A stretch of 64,000 nucleotides of DNA from Thermococcus sp. Bubb.Bath (GTDB taxonomy: Archaea; Methanobacteriota_B; Thermococci; Thermococcales; Thermococcaceae). The stretch is taken from the NCBI RefSeq assembly GCF_012027595.1, contig NZ_SNUR01000001.1:842308-906307 (forward strand), in the 5' to 3' direction. Positions 53,479-62,471 of this stretch are shown in pieces; positions within the stretch are counted from its first letter, which is position 1; each line of letters begins with the position of its first letter. Below the pieces are notes generated by a model. The model worked only from the letters and a program-made list of their open reading frames with translations, had not been told where the DNA came from and ran no database searches. Both the position numbers and the translations under genes were made by a program.

Positions 53479-54600
53479 TTACCTTCCTTTTGCAATCCAT
53501 AGAAGGAACAACCCCGCCACTATGAAACCCAAAAGGCTTGCACCATAGGGCAGGGTTGGGTGGATGCTCGCTAAAGCTCCGGCCACGAGCGGGGTCACGA
53601 GTCCGATAACCCTCCGGTAGCTCGATATTGCCGCATGAAGCTCGCTGGCCTTCTCCATCGGAATGAGCCTGAACATCCAGGAGCGGTAAAATGGGAACCA
53701 GAAAACGCCGCTAAAGGATTCAATGGCGTAAGCCACCAGAGCAAGCCAGAATGGTGGAGCAAGGGCCATCACGAGGGCGTAGAAAGAGTTGAGAAACATT
53801 CCAAGGGATATCGCTTGGAAGCCCTTTTCCTTTGGAATTCTCTCGCTGGCGTAGGTTCCGATTATGGAAGCCAGACTGCTCGCAACGGCTATCAGCGTCA
53901 CCTCGAAAACGGTCTTGTGAAGGACGAAGACGACGTAATTTATGAGGACGAACTCAGGGGCGAGCTCCCATGCGAGCGTTAATAGCGTTTCAAACGCGAG
54001 GAGACGCTTGAACTCACCCGCTTTGAACGTGAAGCCTTCCGGACTTATCCTTTCCTCCTTACCCGCAGAGGGTAGGAAGAGCCAGAGGTAAGTAACAGTA
54101 ACGACCGAGAAGAGGCCGAAGAAGAGGAAAGTCAGGCGATAGTGCCCCGGCTCTGTGTAGACGTAGCCGAGGAGATAGCCCATTATCGGGAATGTTATAA
54201 GCCTGCTAATCTCTGGCAACCTTAGGTGCCAGGCGAATATCTCCTCGTATTCATCTTCGGGATATATTATCTGCTCGTAGGCCCGGTAGAGGGGATACAG
54301 GAGCGTTGAGAGCTTCTCGACTGCCCGACCCCCAAAGAGCATAAGCGAAGATATTGCACCACTGGAGAGACCGTACATGACGTAGGCTATCCCGTCGAGG
54401 ATGTCTATTGCTATCAGGCCCTTTTTGATGTCCCAGCGGTTGAAAAGCCTGCCGAAGAGGTAGGTAAGGGGGATGGCGGCTATGTTGACTGCCGTGAAGA
54501 AGGCTCCCACCTCTAAAATCGAATATCCTGTCTTCATAAGGTAGAGGGGAAAGAGAATCCAGACTATCAACCCTGGGGCTATGAGGGTGTGGTAGAGCAT
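53479..54600 (-). CDS. MFS-type transporter
   Basis: 373 residues with about 11 hydrophobic segments. Typical MFS loop residues include LFGRLFNRWDIKKGL between segments 2 and 3. ATG 54600 is the only standard start, yet the frame stays open to 54661 and encodes a plausible amphipathic stretch ending WSEIPREAKAY, with no ATG, GTG or TTG. The native start may have been lost or an unusual codon is used. It follows two acetyltransferase genes on the same strand. The substrate is unknown. Confidence 0.78.
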   Translation of the reverse strand: MLYHTLIAPGLIVWILFPLYLMKTGYSILEVGAFFTAVNIAAIPLTYLFGRLFNRWDIKKGLIAIDILDGIAYVMYGLSSGAISSLMLFGGRAVEKLSTLLYPLYRAYEQIIYPEDEYEEIFAWHLRLPEISRLITFPIMGYLLGYVYTEPGHYRLTFLFFGLFSVVTVTYLWLFLPSAGKEERISPEGFTFKAGEFKRLLAFETLLTLAWELAPEFVLINYVVFVLHKTVFEVTLIAVASSLASIIGTYASERIPKEKGFQAISLGMFLNSFYALVMALAPPFWLALVAYAIESFSGVFWFPFYRSWMFRLIPMEKASELHAAISSYRRVIGLVTPLVAGALASIHPTLPYGASLLGFIVAGLFLLWIAKGR

Positions 54601-54663
54601 GTAGGCCTTGGCCTCTCTGGGGATCTCGCTCCAGCGTATAGGGAAAGGAGAGAGGATTAGCTC

Positions 54664-54951
54664 TTAACCTTTGCGGAGAAACTTCACGTATATCAGCGCC
54701 TCCTTGCCCCACTTAGGATAGGGGTCTATCAGAGCTACCCTCGCGAAGCCCTTCTTTTCGTAGAAACGCCTCGTCTCATCGTAAGGCTGATAAGAGAGAC
54801 CTCCGAAGGTTTTGACGACGAGGACTTCAAAGCCTCGCTCGATGGCCTTAACGCCGGCCTCGTTGAACCACTCGGGCAGGGCCTTCGCTATCTCAAGGCA
54901 TACCTGCCTCTCGGCTCCGGTTTCGAGAGGTTTAATCCTCACTCGAGCCAT
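54664..54951 (-). pseudogene. GNAT acetyltransferase with an internal deletion
   Basis: 95 residues. The start (VRIKPLETGAERQVCLEIAKALPEWFNEAG) and the end (TRRFYEKKGFARVALIDPYPKWGKEALIYVKFL) are those of a GNAT enzyme of about 145-150 residues. At VKAIERGFEVLVVKTF the sequence jumps from the first helices to the last strands. The middle strands and the acetyl-CoA pyrophosphate motif (RxxGxG) are missing. The reading frame is kept, so this is an in-frame deletion and the product is unlikely to be an active acetyltransferase. It overlaps the preceding GNAT gene by 13 bases. Confidence 0.7.
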
Positions 54952-55565
54952 CCCTCTAGGGCGCTGTTCACCAGCTTCAGGAACTCCTCCTTTGTTCCAC
55001 CCTTTGAGTAGAACTTCCAAAGCAGATACATGAAGCGCCTCTCCTCATCGCTGAACTTTTCGTTCTTCCACCGGAGGATCTTGAAGTCCTCACCGAGTAT
55101 CTCGATGGTGTGGAAGCTCCCCTCCCTATCTTCGGGTTTGAGTTCCTTAACCAGCTCGATCGTGTTCACAGTGGTGTAACCTACCTTCTTCCAGAACCCT
55201 ATGGCGTCCCTATCCTGCGGGAGGACGAGGAGGTAGAGGGAGGTGTCGTGCTTGAGAACCTCTTTCTCTGCCCGTTCGACGAGTGCTCTCCCAATTCCTT
55301 TTCCCCTGAATTCCGGTCTGACGTAGAGCTCCTCAACCCAGAAGCACCTTTCCCTGCTCGAAAGCCTTATGAACCCTGCCGCTTTGCTGCCTTCTAAGGC
55401 GAGAAATATTAAATCAACGTGCTTAAAGTAGACCTCGGCCTCTTTTCTGTAGATCCCCTCTTCACCCGGTTTCCAGCCCTGTTTTTCGCGAAGCTCCTTG
55501 AAGAATTCTGCGTACATTGACTGAAAATCACCCAGATTCTCTTCAGTAAGGCGGACGATTTCCAT
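54939..55565 (-). CDS. GNAT acetyltransferase
   Basis: 208 residues from ATG 55565 with GGTG upstream. GNAT core: EIVRLTEENLGDFQSMYAEFF, then VEELYVRPEFRGKGIGRALVERAEKEV (acetyl-CoA binding) and DAIGFWKKVGYTTVNTIEL. The C-terminal 65 residues form an added helical part (SDEERRFMYLLWKFYSKGG). Substrate unknown. First gene of a three-gene run with the deleted GNAT and the MFS transporter. Confidence 0.87.
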   Translation of the reverse strand: MEIVRLTEENLGDFQSMYAEFFKELREKQGWKPGEEGIYRKEAEVYFKHVDLIFLALEGSKAAGFIRLSSRERCFWVEELYVRPEFRGKGIGRALVERAEKEVLKHDTSLYLLVLPQDRDAIGFWKKVGYTTVNTIELVKELKPEDREGSFHTIEILGEDFKILRWKNEKFSDEERRFMYLLWKFYSKGGTKEEFLKLVNSALEGWLE

Positions 55566-55635
55566 ATCGGGCACCGTTATAAGAACGCAGGGAAGCAGAA
55601 AAGGCTTTCCATCCTAAGCAAAAATAGAAAAGAAT

Positions 55636-56841
55636 TCAAAGGCTGTAGGCCTCTTCAGCCCATTCGTACTCGTCGAGACCGGTATTCTCGGCCTCCTCCG
55701 GGACGCGGACGGGCGTTATCTTATCGGTGACCCACATCAGGATGTAGGTAACGACGAAGGCGTAGATGGCGCACATTACCGCTGCCGCGACCTGTTTGCC
55801 GAAGAACCCGACTCCACCATAGATGAGGCCGTTGCTTCCGAGTATTGCGGAGCTTCCGAATATTCCCAGGAGTATTATGCCACTGAAGCCGCCTATCCCG
55901 TGGACGCCCCAGACGTCAAGTGCGTCGTCCCAGCCCTTCCTGTTCTTGTAGTCTACGGCGAGGTGGCAGACTATAGCCGCGGTTATTCCGATTATCATTG
56001 CCGCCTGCGGGTTAACAAAACCAGCGGCAGGGGTTATCGTGGCGAGTCCGGCTATAGAACCGGTCATGAATCCGAGGGCGCTCCATTTTCCAGTCTTCCA
56101 GTAGTCCCAGAACATCCAGGTCACGGCCGCAAATGCCGCGGCCTCCATGGTGTTGACGAAGGCTACGTTGGTGTCCACGTCAACCCTAAGGGCTGAGCCC
56201 GCGTTGAAGCCGAACCAGCCGAACCAGAGGAGGGCGGTGCCTATGACGATGAGTGGAAGGCTGTGGTTGCCCTCAAGGACGTGCTTCCTCTTTCCTAGGT
56301 AGAATACCGCCGCGAGGGCACCGAAGCCGGCGCTGGTGTGGACGACGAGACCCCCTGCGAAGTCCTCGACTCCCCACTTGGCTAGGAAGCCTCCTCCCCA
56401 GAGCCAGTGGGCGAAGGGGAAATACACAAAGATCATCCAGAGGGTCAGGAAGACTATGAAGGCCTTGAAGCGCATTCTGTCAGCGAAGGCTCCCGTCATG
56501 AGGACCGGAGTAATTATAGCGAACATGAGCTGATATACCATGAAGGTGAGCATGCTTATCTCGTGGTTCCCGGGGTAGAGGGTGTTGGGGCCGATGTGAT
56601 CGAGCAGGAAGTACTGGAGGTTCCCGATTACGCCGCCGATGTCCTTGGCAAAGGCGAGGCTGAAGCCGAAGACGACCCAGAGAACCGTTGTCCATCCAGC
56701 CGAGAAGAAGTTCTGCATCATCATTGTTACCGCGTTCTTCTTGTTCACCATTCCCCCGTAGAACAAAGCCAAACCGGGGGTCATAATGAAAACGAGGGCA
56801 GCCGCTATCAACATGAACCCATCGCTGGCAGGACTAAACAT
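55636..56841 (-). CDS. amt: Ammonium transporter
   Basis: 401 residues from ATG 56841, with GAGGTGGT four bases upstream; the frame is open for 21 more codons. About 11 membrane helices. Amt signatures: TPGLALFYGGMVNKKNAV, a central GGLVVHTSAGFGALAAVFYLG (pore histidine) and DVWGVHGIGGFSGIILLGIFGS (second pore histidine). It conducts ammonium into the cell. The usual PII partner (glnK) is not next to it. A GGAC-N6-GTCC palindrome lies in the promoter region. Confidence 0.95.
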   Translation of the reverse strand: MFSPASDGFMLIAAALVFIMTPGLALFYGGMVNKKNAVTMMMQNFFSAGWTTVLWVVFGFSLAFAKDIGGVIGNLQYFLLDHIGPNTLYPGNHEISMLTFMVYQLMFAIITPVLMTGAFADRMRFKAFIVFLTLWMIFVYFPFAHWLWGGGFLAKWGVEDFAGGLVVHTSAGFGALAAVFYLGKRKHVLEGNHSLPLIVIGTALLWFGWFGFNAGSALRVDVDTNVAFVNTMEAAAFAAVTWMFWDYWKTGKWSALGFMTGSIAGLATITPAAGFVNPQAAMIIGITAAIVCHLAVDYKNRKGWDDALDVWGVHGIGGFSGIILLGIFGSSAILGSNGLIYGGVGFFGKQVAAAVMCAIYAFVVTYILMWVTDKITPVRVPEEAENTGLDEYEWAEEAYSL

Positions 56842-57211
56842 CTTCACCACCTCATTCGATTCGGCCGGAGCCGGAACTTTTTTCGAAAGATTTTCGAGAA
56901 CCATGCTTTTAGGTGTTCCTTTTCAATATCAAACAATGAACATATTTGGACAATAAAGTCCTAATAGTATTTATCTTGTTTTTTTTAAAGTTTAATGTGA
57001 CATAAAAAAGATTATATAATACAGATTTTTTAATAATGAATCATGATATCCCAAAGTCATGGAGTTTGAAATACAAACTTAAATACAATATTTAGTGTGC
57101 AATCATAACGCAAAATGAAATTGAAATATAAAAATTAAACTAAAAATTATGGGTTTTTATAAAGGTTTTCGTTTTTCTTTTATTGGGACATGTTTTGTAT
57201 ATATCAAGTAT
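56842..57211. other. AT-rich 370-bp intergenic region upstream of amt
   Basis: No gene was found. The part next to amt contains GGAC-AATAAA-GTCC (56948-56961), an inverted repeat about 110 bp before the amt start. A TATA-like run (AAACTTTAAAAAAAAC on the minus strand) lies around 56975-56990. From about 57000 to 57180 the sequence is very AT-rich, with several possible promoter-like stretches (TTATATAATA near 57013, TTTTTATAAAGG near 57155). No repeat family or coding remnant was recognised there. Confidence 0.5.
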
Positions 57212-58021
57212 TCAGGGCCGCTTTCTGAACACAAGCACGTTGGGTTCTTCCGTCTCGTCCCAGAGGAAGAGACCGAGCCTCTTCAGACCCGGGAGAACCG
57301 GCTTCATGCCGCTCGTGAGCATCAGGTCGAACTCCTCCCGTCTCTTTTCCCTTGCCACCCACGCCATCGCCGGCAGCATCGCCCTTATGCAGCCCAGGCC
57401 CGCTGACAGCGGCGTGAACGTGATGCCGTCTTTCGTTGCTATGAACTTGAAGCCGCCGGTTTCATAGGCTTCTCCTTTCTCCCTGAGCCACTTCAGGGCT
57501 TCCCCACTCCTGTGCACGAACTTCCAGCCGAGGGGGATTATTCCAAGGCCCAGGTCTTCCATCTCAAACTCCGTCGGGGAGGGCTCCTCTGGCTGGAAGT
57601 CGGCCACTTTGGCGCCGAGGTTGAAGAACTTCGCTATAACTGAGAAGCCGTCCTTCTTCGCCATCGCTATGCTCTCCCTGTTGAGGAAGTAGGTGGCAAA
57701 CTCAAGAGCCTCTATTTTACCCTCTTCCACCAGCTCTCTTCCTCTCTGAACTATGAAGTTGTGGAGCATTCTTCCAAAGCCCCTGCCACGGTAGTCAGGG
57801 TGTACCCTAAGCCCCTCCATCCATCCCACTTTATTGGGAAGAAGGGTGAGCTTGGCCGTTCCGATTACCCTTCCATCGAGCTCAAGGACGTAGAAGTCCC
57901 CGTCTTCAATCCACTCATCGAAGACGCGCGCTAGGTAATCCTCTCCTCCCCATGTCAGCCTTGAAATCTCCTCTATGAACGGTTTATCTTCGGGTTTAGC
58001 CTCGCGAATCACAGGTTCCAT
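57212..58021 (-). CDS. GNAT acetyltransferase, two-domain
   Basis: 269 residues from ATG 58021, six bases after GGTGG. N-terminal GNAT domain: IREAKPEDKPFIEEISRLTWGGEDYL, WMEGLRVHPDYRGRGFGRMLHNFI and FLNRESIAMAKKDGFSVI. A C-terminal domain of about 120 residues is shared in layout with the GNAT at 37083. Substrate unknown. It lies 35 bp downstream of an MFS gene on the same strand. Confidence 0.85.
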   Translation of the reverse strand: MEPVIREAKPEDKPFIEEISRLTWGGEDYLARVFDEWIEDGDFYVLELDGRVIGTAKLTLLPNKVGWMEGLRVHPDYRGRGFGRMLHNFIVQRGRELVEEGKIEALEFATYFLNRESIAMAKKDGFSVIAKFFNLGAKVADFQPEEPSPTEFEMEDLGLGIIPLGWKFVHRSGEALKWLREKGEAYETGGFKFIATKDGITFTPLSAGLGCIRAMLPAMAWVAREKRREEFDLMLTSGMKPVLPGLKRLGLFLWDETEEPNVLVFRKRP

Positions 58022-58056
58022 TGTGGTCCACCTGGGATAGGTTAGTGCTTTGGATT

Positions 58057-59220
58057 TTATGCTTTTGCTTCCCAAAGAATCTCCCTGAGGGGCAGGAATG
58101 CGGCAACCGCCATAGAAAACGCCAGAACCACCAGAATCTGAATTTCCCAGCTTCTCTCAATCATCCACGCAAAGGCCAGCTGCGAAAGCGGAATGACGAG
58201 CGTTGCCAGGGCATCGAAGAGGCCCCTCGCCGTTCCAAGGCCTTCAAGGGGGAGGTACTTCTGAAACAGGCTATCGGCGGAAACATTGAGAAGCTCCCCG
58301 CCGAAGCCGACGATGAAGACGGCAGAAATCAGGGGGTAAATCGGAGGAAAGCCGGCGAGGAGCAGGGCAACGCTCTGGAGCAACATTCCCAATAGGAGAG
58401 GCTTCGCTGCTCCGACCCCTCTCCCGTGGGCTAAATACGCTATGAAGCCCACACCAATAAGGCTCCCAAGGGCGGTGAGCGATTCCATGATACCATAGAG
58501 GAATTCTGCCGTTGCAAACTCCTTAAGCCGGGCGAACACGAAGATTCTAAAGCTCCCAAGGGCGAAGTTGAAGAGAAGGAGAGAAGCCAAAACGCCAAGG
58601 ATAAACCTTCTGGTAAAGGTCTGAGCAGGGCTGGCCGCTCTCTCTTCTTTTGCCGTCACTGAAGATATCTCGACTCCTAAGTAGGGCACTAGAGGGGCCG
58701 CCCCAACCGCAAGAAGGAGGGCATCGAGGAGCATCGCCTTAACACCGAAGCGGTAGGCGAGGGCGCCCGCTACGGGAAACGCGACGAGGGAAACGACGTT
58801 CCCCACGAGTGAGAGGGTCGCGTTCAGTCCCTGCAGTTCGCTCTCCTCAAGGGTCATTGCAGCAATCAGCGAGAAGCCGTAGTAGCGGTGGAGAATATCC
58901 AGCGCCGAGATTCCGGAAACGATGATGTAAAAAGCCCAGAGGTTTGAAGAGAATGGAACTACTATGACAGCCAGGAGGGATTGGAGGAGGAGTGCCAGAA
59001 AAGCGAGCCTCACCTTTTTGGGAGTTCTATCAAGACTCTTTCCAAGGAGAGGCGGCAGAAAAATCCAGGGCAGGTGGGTGAAGAGGGCGTAGCTCCCTAT
59101 GCTTACGAGCGAACCCGTGCCCTTCAGCAGACTCCAGGGTAGGGCAACGGTCTCGATTGCGTCGCCGAACAGCCTCAGACCCGAAGTCAGGAGGTGAAGG
59201 CGATAGAGGCGGTGGTTCAT
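58057..59220 (-). CDS. MFS transporter
   Basis: 387 residues from ATG 59220. TTTAAG at about 59244-59249 lies about 25-30 bp upstream, and no ribosome site is visible, so it is probably a leaderless transcript; the longer frame to 59274 would overlap the preceding gene. About 12 membrane segments, with LLGKSLDRTPKKVRLAFLAL as the loop after segment 2. Resembles the enterobactin-exporter/MFS_3 branch. Substrate unknown. Confidence 0.82.
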   Translation of the reverse strand: MNHRLYRLHLLTSGLRLFGDAIETVALPWSLLKGTGSLVSIGSYALFTHLPWIFLPPLLGKSLDRTPKKVRLAFLALLLQSLLAVIVVPFSSNLWAFYIIVSGISALDILHRYYGFSLIAAMTLEESELQGLNATLSLVGNVVSLVAFPVAGALAYRFGVKAMLLDALLLAVGAAPLVPYLGVEISSVTAKEERAASPAQTFTRRFILGVLASLLLFNFALGSFRIFVFARLKEFATAEFLYGIMESLTALGSLIGVGFIAYLAHGRGVGAAKPLLLGMLLQSVALLLAGFPPIYPLISAVFIVGFGGELLNVSADSLFQKYLPLEGLGTARGLFDALATLVIPLSQLAFAWMIERSWEIQILVVLAFSMAVAAFLPLREILWEAKA

Positions 59221-59260
59221 AGGACTCGGTAGATTGAAGGCCTTAAATGATTTATTGCGC

Positions 59261-59797
59261 TCAAGCATGTTCATTTCGAATTAGCTCATAGAACAGCTCA
59301 TCCACGTATTTTCCATCGCTCCAGACGTGGTCTCTAAGCCTCCCCGCCAAAGTAAACCCGTTCTTTTCGAAAACCTTTATCGAAGCCCCGTTGTCGGCGT
59401 GAACCTTTGCCCAGACCTTGTGTAGATTCAGGTGGTTGAAGGCGTAGTTCACCAGAAGGACCACCACTTCGGTTCCGTAGCCCTTCCCGCGCTCTTCTGG
59501 GACCAGGTAGTAGAATATCTCACCCCACCTCGCCTGGTAGTTCACCCAGTTAAAGCCCGCCACACCAACGAACTTTCCGCCCTGGTTTTCAACCAAGGCA
59601 AAAGTGGGCATTTTGTCCTTGTTCTTCTTCATCTCTTCGTAGAACTCCTCTTCCTCCTCTGGAAGGGTGAAATAAGCGGAATTGAAGAGGGCCCTGGCGG
59701 TGCTCCGCTCGTTGAACCACTCCCAGCTTTTTTGGAGGTCTTCCTTGAGGAGAATTCCAAGCGACACTTTTTCGCCCTTCAGGATTAGGGGCCTCAT
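59261..59797 (-). CDS. GNAT acetyltransferase (RimJ/RimL-like)
   Basis: 178 residues from ATG 59797; the ATG at 59803 is equally possible. RimJ-like features: LKGEKVSLGILLKEDLQKSWEWFNE, EIFYYLVPEERGKGYGTEVVVLLVNYAFNHLNLHKVWAKVHADNGASIKVFEKNGF. Such enzymes acetylate N-terminal residues or small amines. A TATA-like GTTTTTAAAACTC lies upstream, back to back with the CPBP gene promoter. Confidence 0.85.
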   Translation of the reverse strand: MRPLILKGEKVSLGILLKEDLQKSWEWFNERSTARALFNSAYFTLPEEEEEFYEEMKKNKDKMPTFALVENQGGKFVGVAGFNWVNYQARWGEIFYYLVPEERGKGYGTEVVVLLVNYAFNHLNLHKVWAKVHADNGASIKVFEKNGFTLAGRLRDHVWSDGKYVDELFYELIRNEHA

Positions 59798-59869
59798 AGT
59801 CATCCCTGAAATTACAACACAAAAGAGTTTTAAAAAGTTTTCATGTAAAGTTATTTCGGGAGATGTGGG

Positions 59870-60541
59870 ATGGAGCGGTGGAGTAGAGGTGTCCTTTTAA
59901 CCCTGTTTCTAACCGCAATGGTGCTCTCGAACAAGTTCATCAGCTTGGGTTCAATTCACATGTTTCTGTGCCTTGGGGAGATAATATTTCTTGTATTTGC
60001 GGTTGTAAAGCTTTCAGGTTACACCAGAGGGGAGCTTGGCCTCGGTGGCGAGTTTCATCCCATTAAACACATCCTGTTCCCATTTGTTTTCTTCATTTTT
60101 CCTCTTGTCGTTGTGGCGTTCGTTCCACACAATGCCATGCCACCTTGGAAGTTCCTCCTTTACTTTCTGAACTATCTCATCATAGCAGGTCTCATTGAGG
60201 AACTGCTTTTCAGGGGTCTGCTCTTCGCTTCCCTTGAGGAGAGGTTCGGTGGATGGGCCGCCCTCTTCGGAAATTCAGTAATACACTGGCTCGCTCACTT
60301 TGCCGTTGGACTCAACATCAGCCAGCTCATCGCAGCATTAATACTCTCCTCCTACAGGCTCGCCTTCAGGAGAATAGAGCCGTTGATATTAGTCCATGGA
60401 CTCTGGGACGCGGTGTTCATAGCACTAAACCCAAAACTTTTAGGTTGGTGGGGTATCGTCATTATGTTCCCCCTTGTAGGAGCTCTCTTCTCAATATTAG
60501 TGTATGATGTTTCCAGAATTTCAAAAGCAGGGCATTCATAG
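59870..60541 (+). CDS. CPBP-family intramembrane metalloprotease 1
   Basis: 223 residues with about seven membrane segments. The CPBP (Abi/CAAX) motifs are EELLFRG (Glu-Glu plus Arg, about residues 110-116), SVIHWLAHF and LVHGLWDAVF, which supply the zinc histidines. The family includes CAAX prenyl endopeptidases and bacteriocin-immunity proteins; the role in archaea is not known. The gene is followed by 225 bp with a promoter (GGTTTTAATATATTACC, about 60727-60743) but no gene. Confidence 0.82.
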   Translation: MERWSRGVLLTLFLTAMVLSNKFISLGSIHMFLCLGEIIFLVFAVVKLSGYTRGELGLGGEFHPIKHILFPFVFFIFPLVVVAFVPHNAMPPWKFLLYFLNYLIIAGLIEELLFRGLLFASLEERFGGWAALFGNSVIHWLAHFAVGLNISQLIAALILSSYRLAFRRIEPLILVHGLWDAVFIALNPKLLGWWGIVIMFPLVGALFSILVYDVSRISKAGHS

Positions 60542-60766
60542 CACCATGCTGGCCAGCCATATGAAAATCGGCACCTTGAGGCTCTTTGTTCTCCCCTTCA
60601 ACTAGAAGGCCGTCACTAAGTGGTTAGGAATAAAGTGGAGAAGACCCTGAGGAGATTTTTGAAAGAAAAAAACAGTTTGAGGGGATTCAACTTTTTACCA
60701 CAGAAAAGATCATCACCATCATAGAAAGGTTTTAATATATTACCCTAAATTAGAATGGGTGGTGCC

Positions 60767-61612
60767 ATGAACCCACTGATTGTATTCACCCTGGCGTTCT
60801 TCCTCTTCATAACGAAAGCCCTGTATACTAAGCCACTCGTAAAGGTGTTTCAGAGAAAATTTGGGGAGATAGCCGGCTACTGGCTCTTCACATCGTTCTT
60901 CACGGTTCTTCTTGCAGTCTTTGTGACCCTCCTCTGTCCTGGGGTTTACTTCGTCCGCTGGGATTTCCCTGTAAGGGATTTCCTGATCTTTTTCTCACTA
61001 GCACTTTTGAGCTCCATCCCAGCCATCCCAGAATTCCGGGATTTTTTCCACCCTAAAAGCAAGGAAGAAAGGAAAGAGCTGGAGCTTGTGAAAAGCCTTA
61101 CCTTTGCTCAGGCGGCCGCTATCCAGGTTATAAGCGCCGCCCTGCCGGAGGAGCTGGTGAACCGCTACATTTTCTTAGGCTTAATCTCGCTCTGGAATCC
61201 GTTGGTCGGCCTCGTTGGGATTTCCATTTTCTTCGGTCTGGCCCACAAGTTCTCCCATTCCAACAGGCGCTGGGGCATGTTGTTATTCAACACGCTGGTC
61301 GGCCTCGTCCTCGGCTGGGCCTACCTCTACACTGGCAGTCTCCTTCTGGTGATGACAATTCACTGGCTTGGGAACATGCTTCCCTGGGCATACTTGAGGT
61401 ATGCGAGTGCTAGAAAGGCGATCCTGGGAACGACGATCCTTTTTGCAGTCTTGCCTCCAGTGATCCTCAGGAACGAACTAACTAAGGCCATTGATTATCT
61501 CAGCGGCATATACTCAACCAGCGGCTTGCTTTGGGGAGCCCTTATAGGACTTTCCATGCTGGGTGTTGCTTACGCCGTGCTTTTAATGCTGAAAAGGGGG
61601 AAGAAAGCATGA
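60767..61612 (+). CDS. CPBP-family intramembrane metalloprotease 2
   Basis: 281 residues from ATG 60767 with GGGTGGTG just upstream. About eight membrane segments. The catalytic stretch is LPEELVNRYIFLG, with later GLAHKFSHSNRR and MTIHWLGNMLPWA. The Glu-Glu-x3-R arrangement is kept. Distinct in sequence from the CPBP genes on either side. Confidence 0.78.
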   Translation: MNPLIVFTLAFFLFITKALYTKPLVKVFQRKFGEIAGYWLFTSFFTVLLAVFVTLLCPGVYFVRWDFPVRDFLIFFSLALLSSIPAIPEFRDFFHPKSKEERKELELVKSLTFAQAAAIQVISAALPEELVNRYIFLGLISLWNPLVGLVGISIFFGLAHKFSHSNRRWGMLLFNTLVGLVLGWAYLYTGSLLLVMTIHWLGNMLPWAYLRYASARKAILGTTILFAVLPPVILRNELTKAIDYLSGIYSTSGLLWGALIGLSMLGVAYAVLLMLKRGKKA

Positions 61613-61697
61613 TCTTTAGCCCCCGCTCCCCTCTTCCAGGTGGCTCAACCTCACGTGCTCTCGCAGGAATTCCCGAACTTCCACTGCATTGGAGCCG

Positions 61698-61793
61698 ATG
61701 CCAAGCATTTTATACAAAGAATCCTCAAGAAGAGACATTGAAAATCTTGAGAGAATAATTAAAGTCCTCCCCGAGGTGACCAAATATGCTTGA
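61698..61793 (+). CDS. Possible 31-residue peptide upstream of the third CPBP gene
   Basis: A short frame from ATG 61698 ending KVLPEVTKYA and overlapping the next ATG by eight bases. It has helical, charged sequence (SRRDIENLERIIKVL). It could be a remnant of a larger protein or a leader peptide that couples translation. No ribosome site was recognised. The rest of the 173-bp gap holds nothing clear. Confidence 0.3.
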   Translation: MPSILYKESSRRDIENLERIIKVLPEVTKYA

Positions 61794-62403
61794 ATATATC
61801 ATAGCGTTCCTCCTCTGGCTCCTTGTTTTTATTCCCTCCTCCACATTAGCCTCAATTATCGTTCAAAAGAACAGAAAAGCAGCGGGTTTTGCAATTCAGA
61901 GCTCTTTCATAGCTTTTTCGCTCCTTTTGATGTTCTTCCTCAGAGTTCCCATAAACTTCTCTCCATCGCGCCTCCCAGAGACGTTTTTAGGTGGCTTTCT
62001 TCTCTCGTTGGTGCTCAATATCATTTGGAAGCTGTTTGGAGTGGAGATGAACCCACCTGATCTCCCCGAAGGAAAACTGGAGCTCTTCTTCCTTCTCCTC
62101 GTCATTGCTCCCATTGGTGAGGAGACTCTCTACAGGGGGCTCCTGGAAGGGTATTTGCTCTCTAGCGGAGTGTTCTGGGGTGCGGTCATTTCTTCGGCGG
62201 CCCTCTTCGCGTTCCCCCACTGGATGGCCTTTGAGGGGAATTCCTCTGGAAGGGCTTTAGCAGTCTCTGGGGTATTCCTGGTCGGTCTTTCGGTGGGCTA
62301 TCTCTTTGCTATTACCCGCTCTCTCCTAACGGCCTTCCTCTTCCACTCTGCGGCGAATCTGACGGGACTTGTTGTAGGAGGATTAGAGAAGAAGCTGGGC
62401 TGA
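61786..62403 (+). CDS. CPBP-family intramembrane metalloprotease 3
   Basis: 205 residues from ATG 61786, with GAGGTGACC upstream. About six or seven membrane segments. Motifs: GEETLYRGLLEG, FAFPHWMAF and LTAFLFHSAANLTG, the three CPBP catalytic regions. Third family member in 2.5 kb, all on the plus strand with separate promoters or coupling signals. Confidence 0.82.
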   Translation: MLEYIIAFLLWLLVFIPSSTLASIIVQKNRKAAGFAIQSSFIAFSLLLMFFLRVPINFSPSRLPETFLGGFLLSLVLNIIWKLFGVEMNPPDLPEGKLELFFLLLVIAPIGEETLYRGLLEGYLLSSGVFWGAVISSAALFAFPHWMAFEGNSSGRALAVSGVFLVGLSVGYLFAITRSLLTAFLFHSAANLTGLVVGGLEKKLG

Positions 62404-62420
62404 CCTGTATGGAAAACAAC

Positions 62421-62457
62421 TGCTCAACCATGACCACAACCCCTAAATGATTGAGCA
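62421..62457. promoter_or_regulatory. Inverted repeat around the wHTH gene promoter
   Basis: TGCTCAA (62421-62427) and TTGAGCA (62451-62457) are perfect 7-bp arms 23 bp apart. The weak TATA-like CCCTAAATGA lies between them, just before the second arm. The second arm ends 14 bp before the ATG at 62472, a suitable place for autoregulation by the encoded winged-helix protein. Confidence 0.5.
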
Positions 62458-62471
62458 CCCAACTACTAAAC

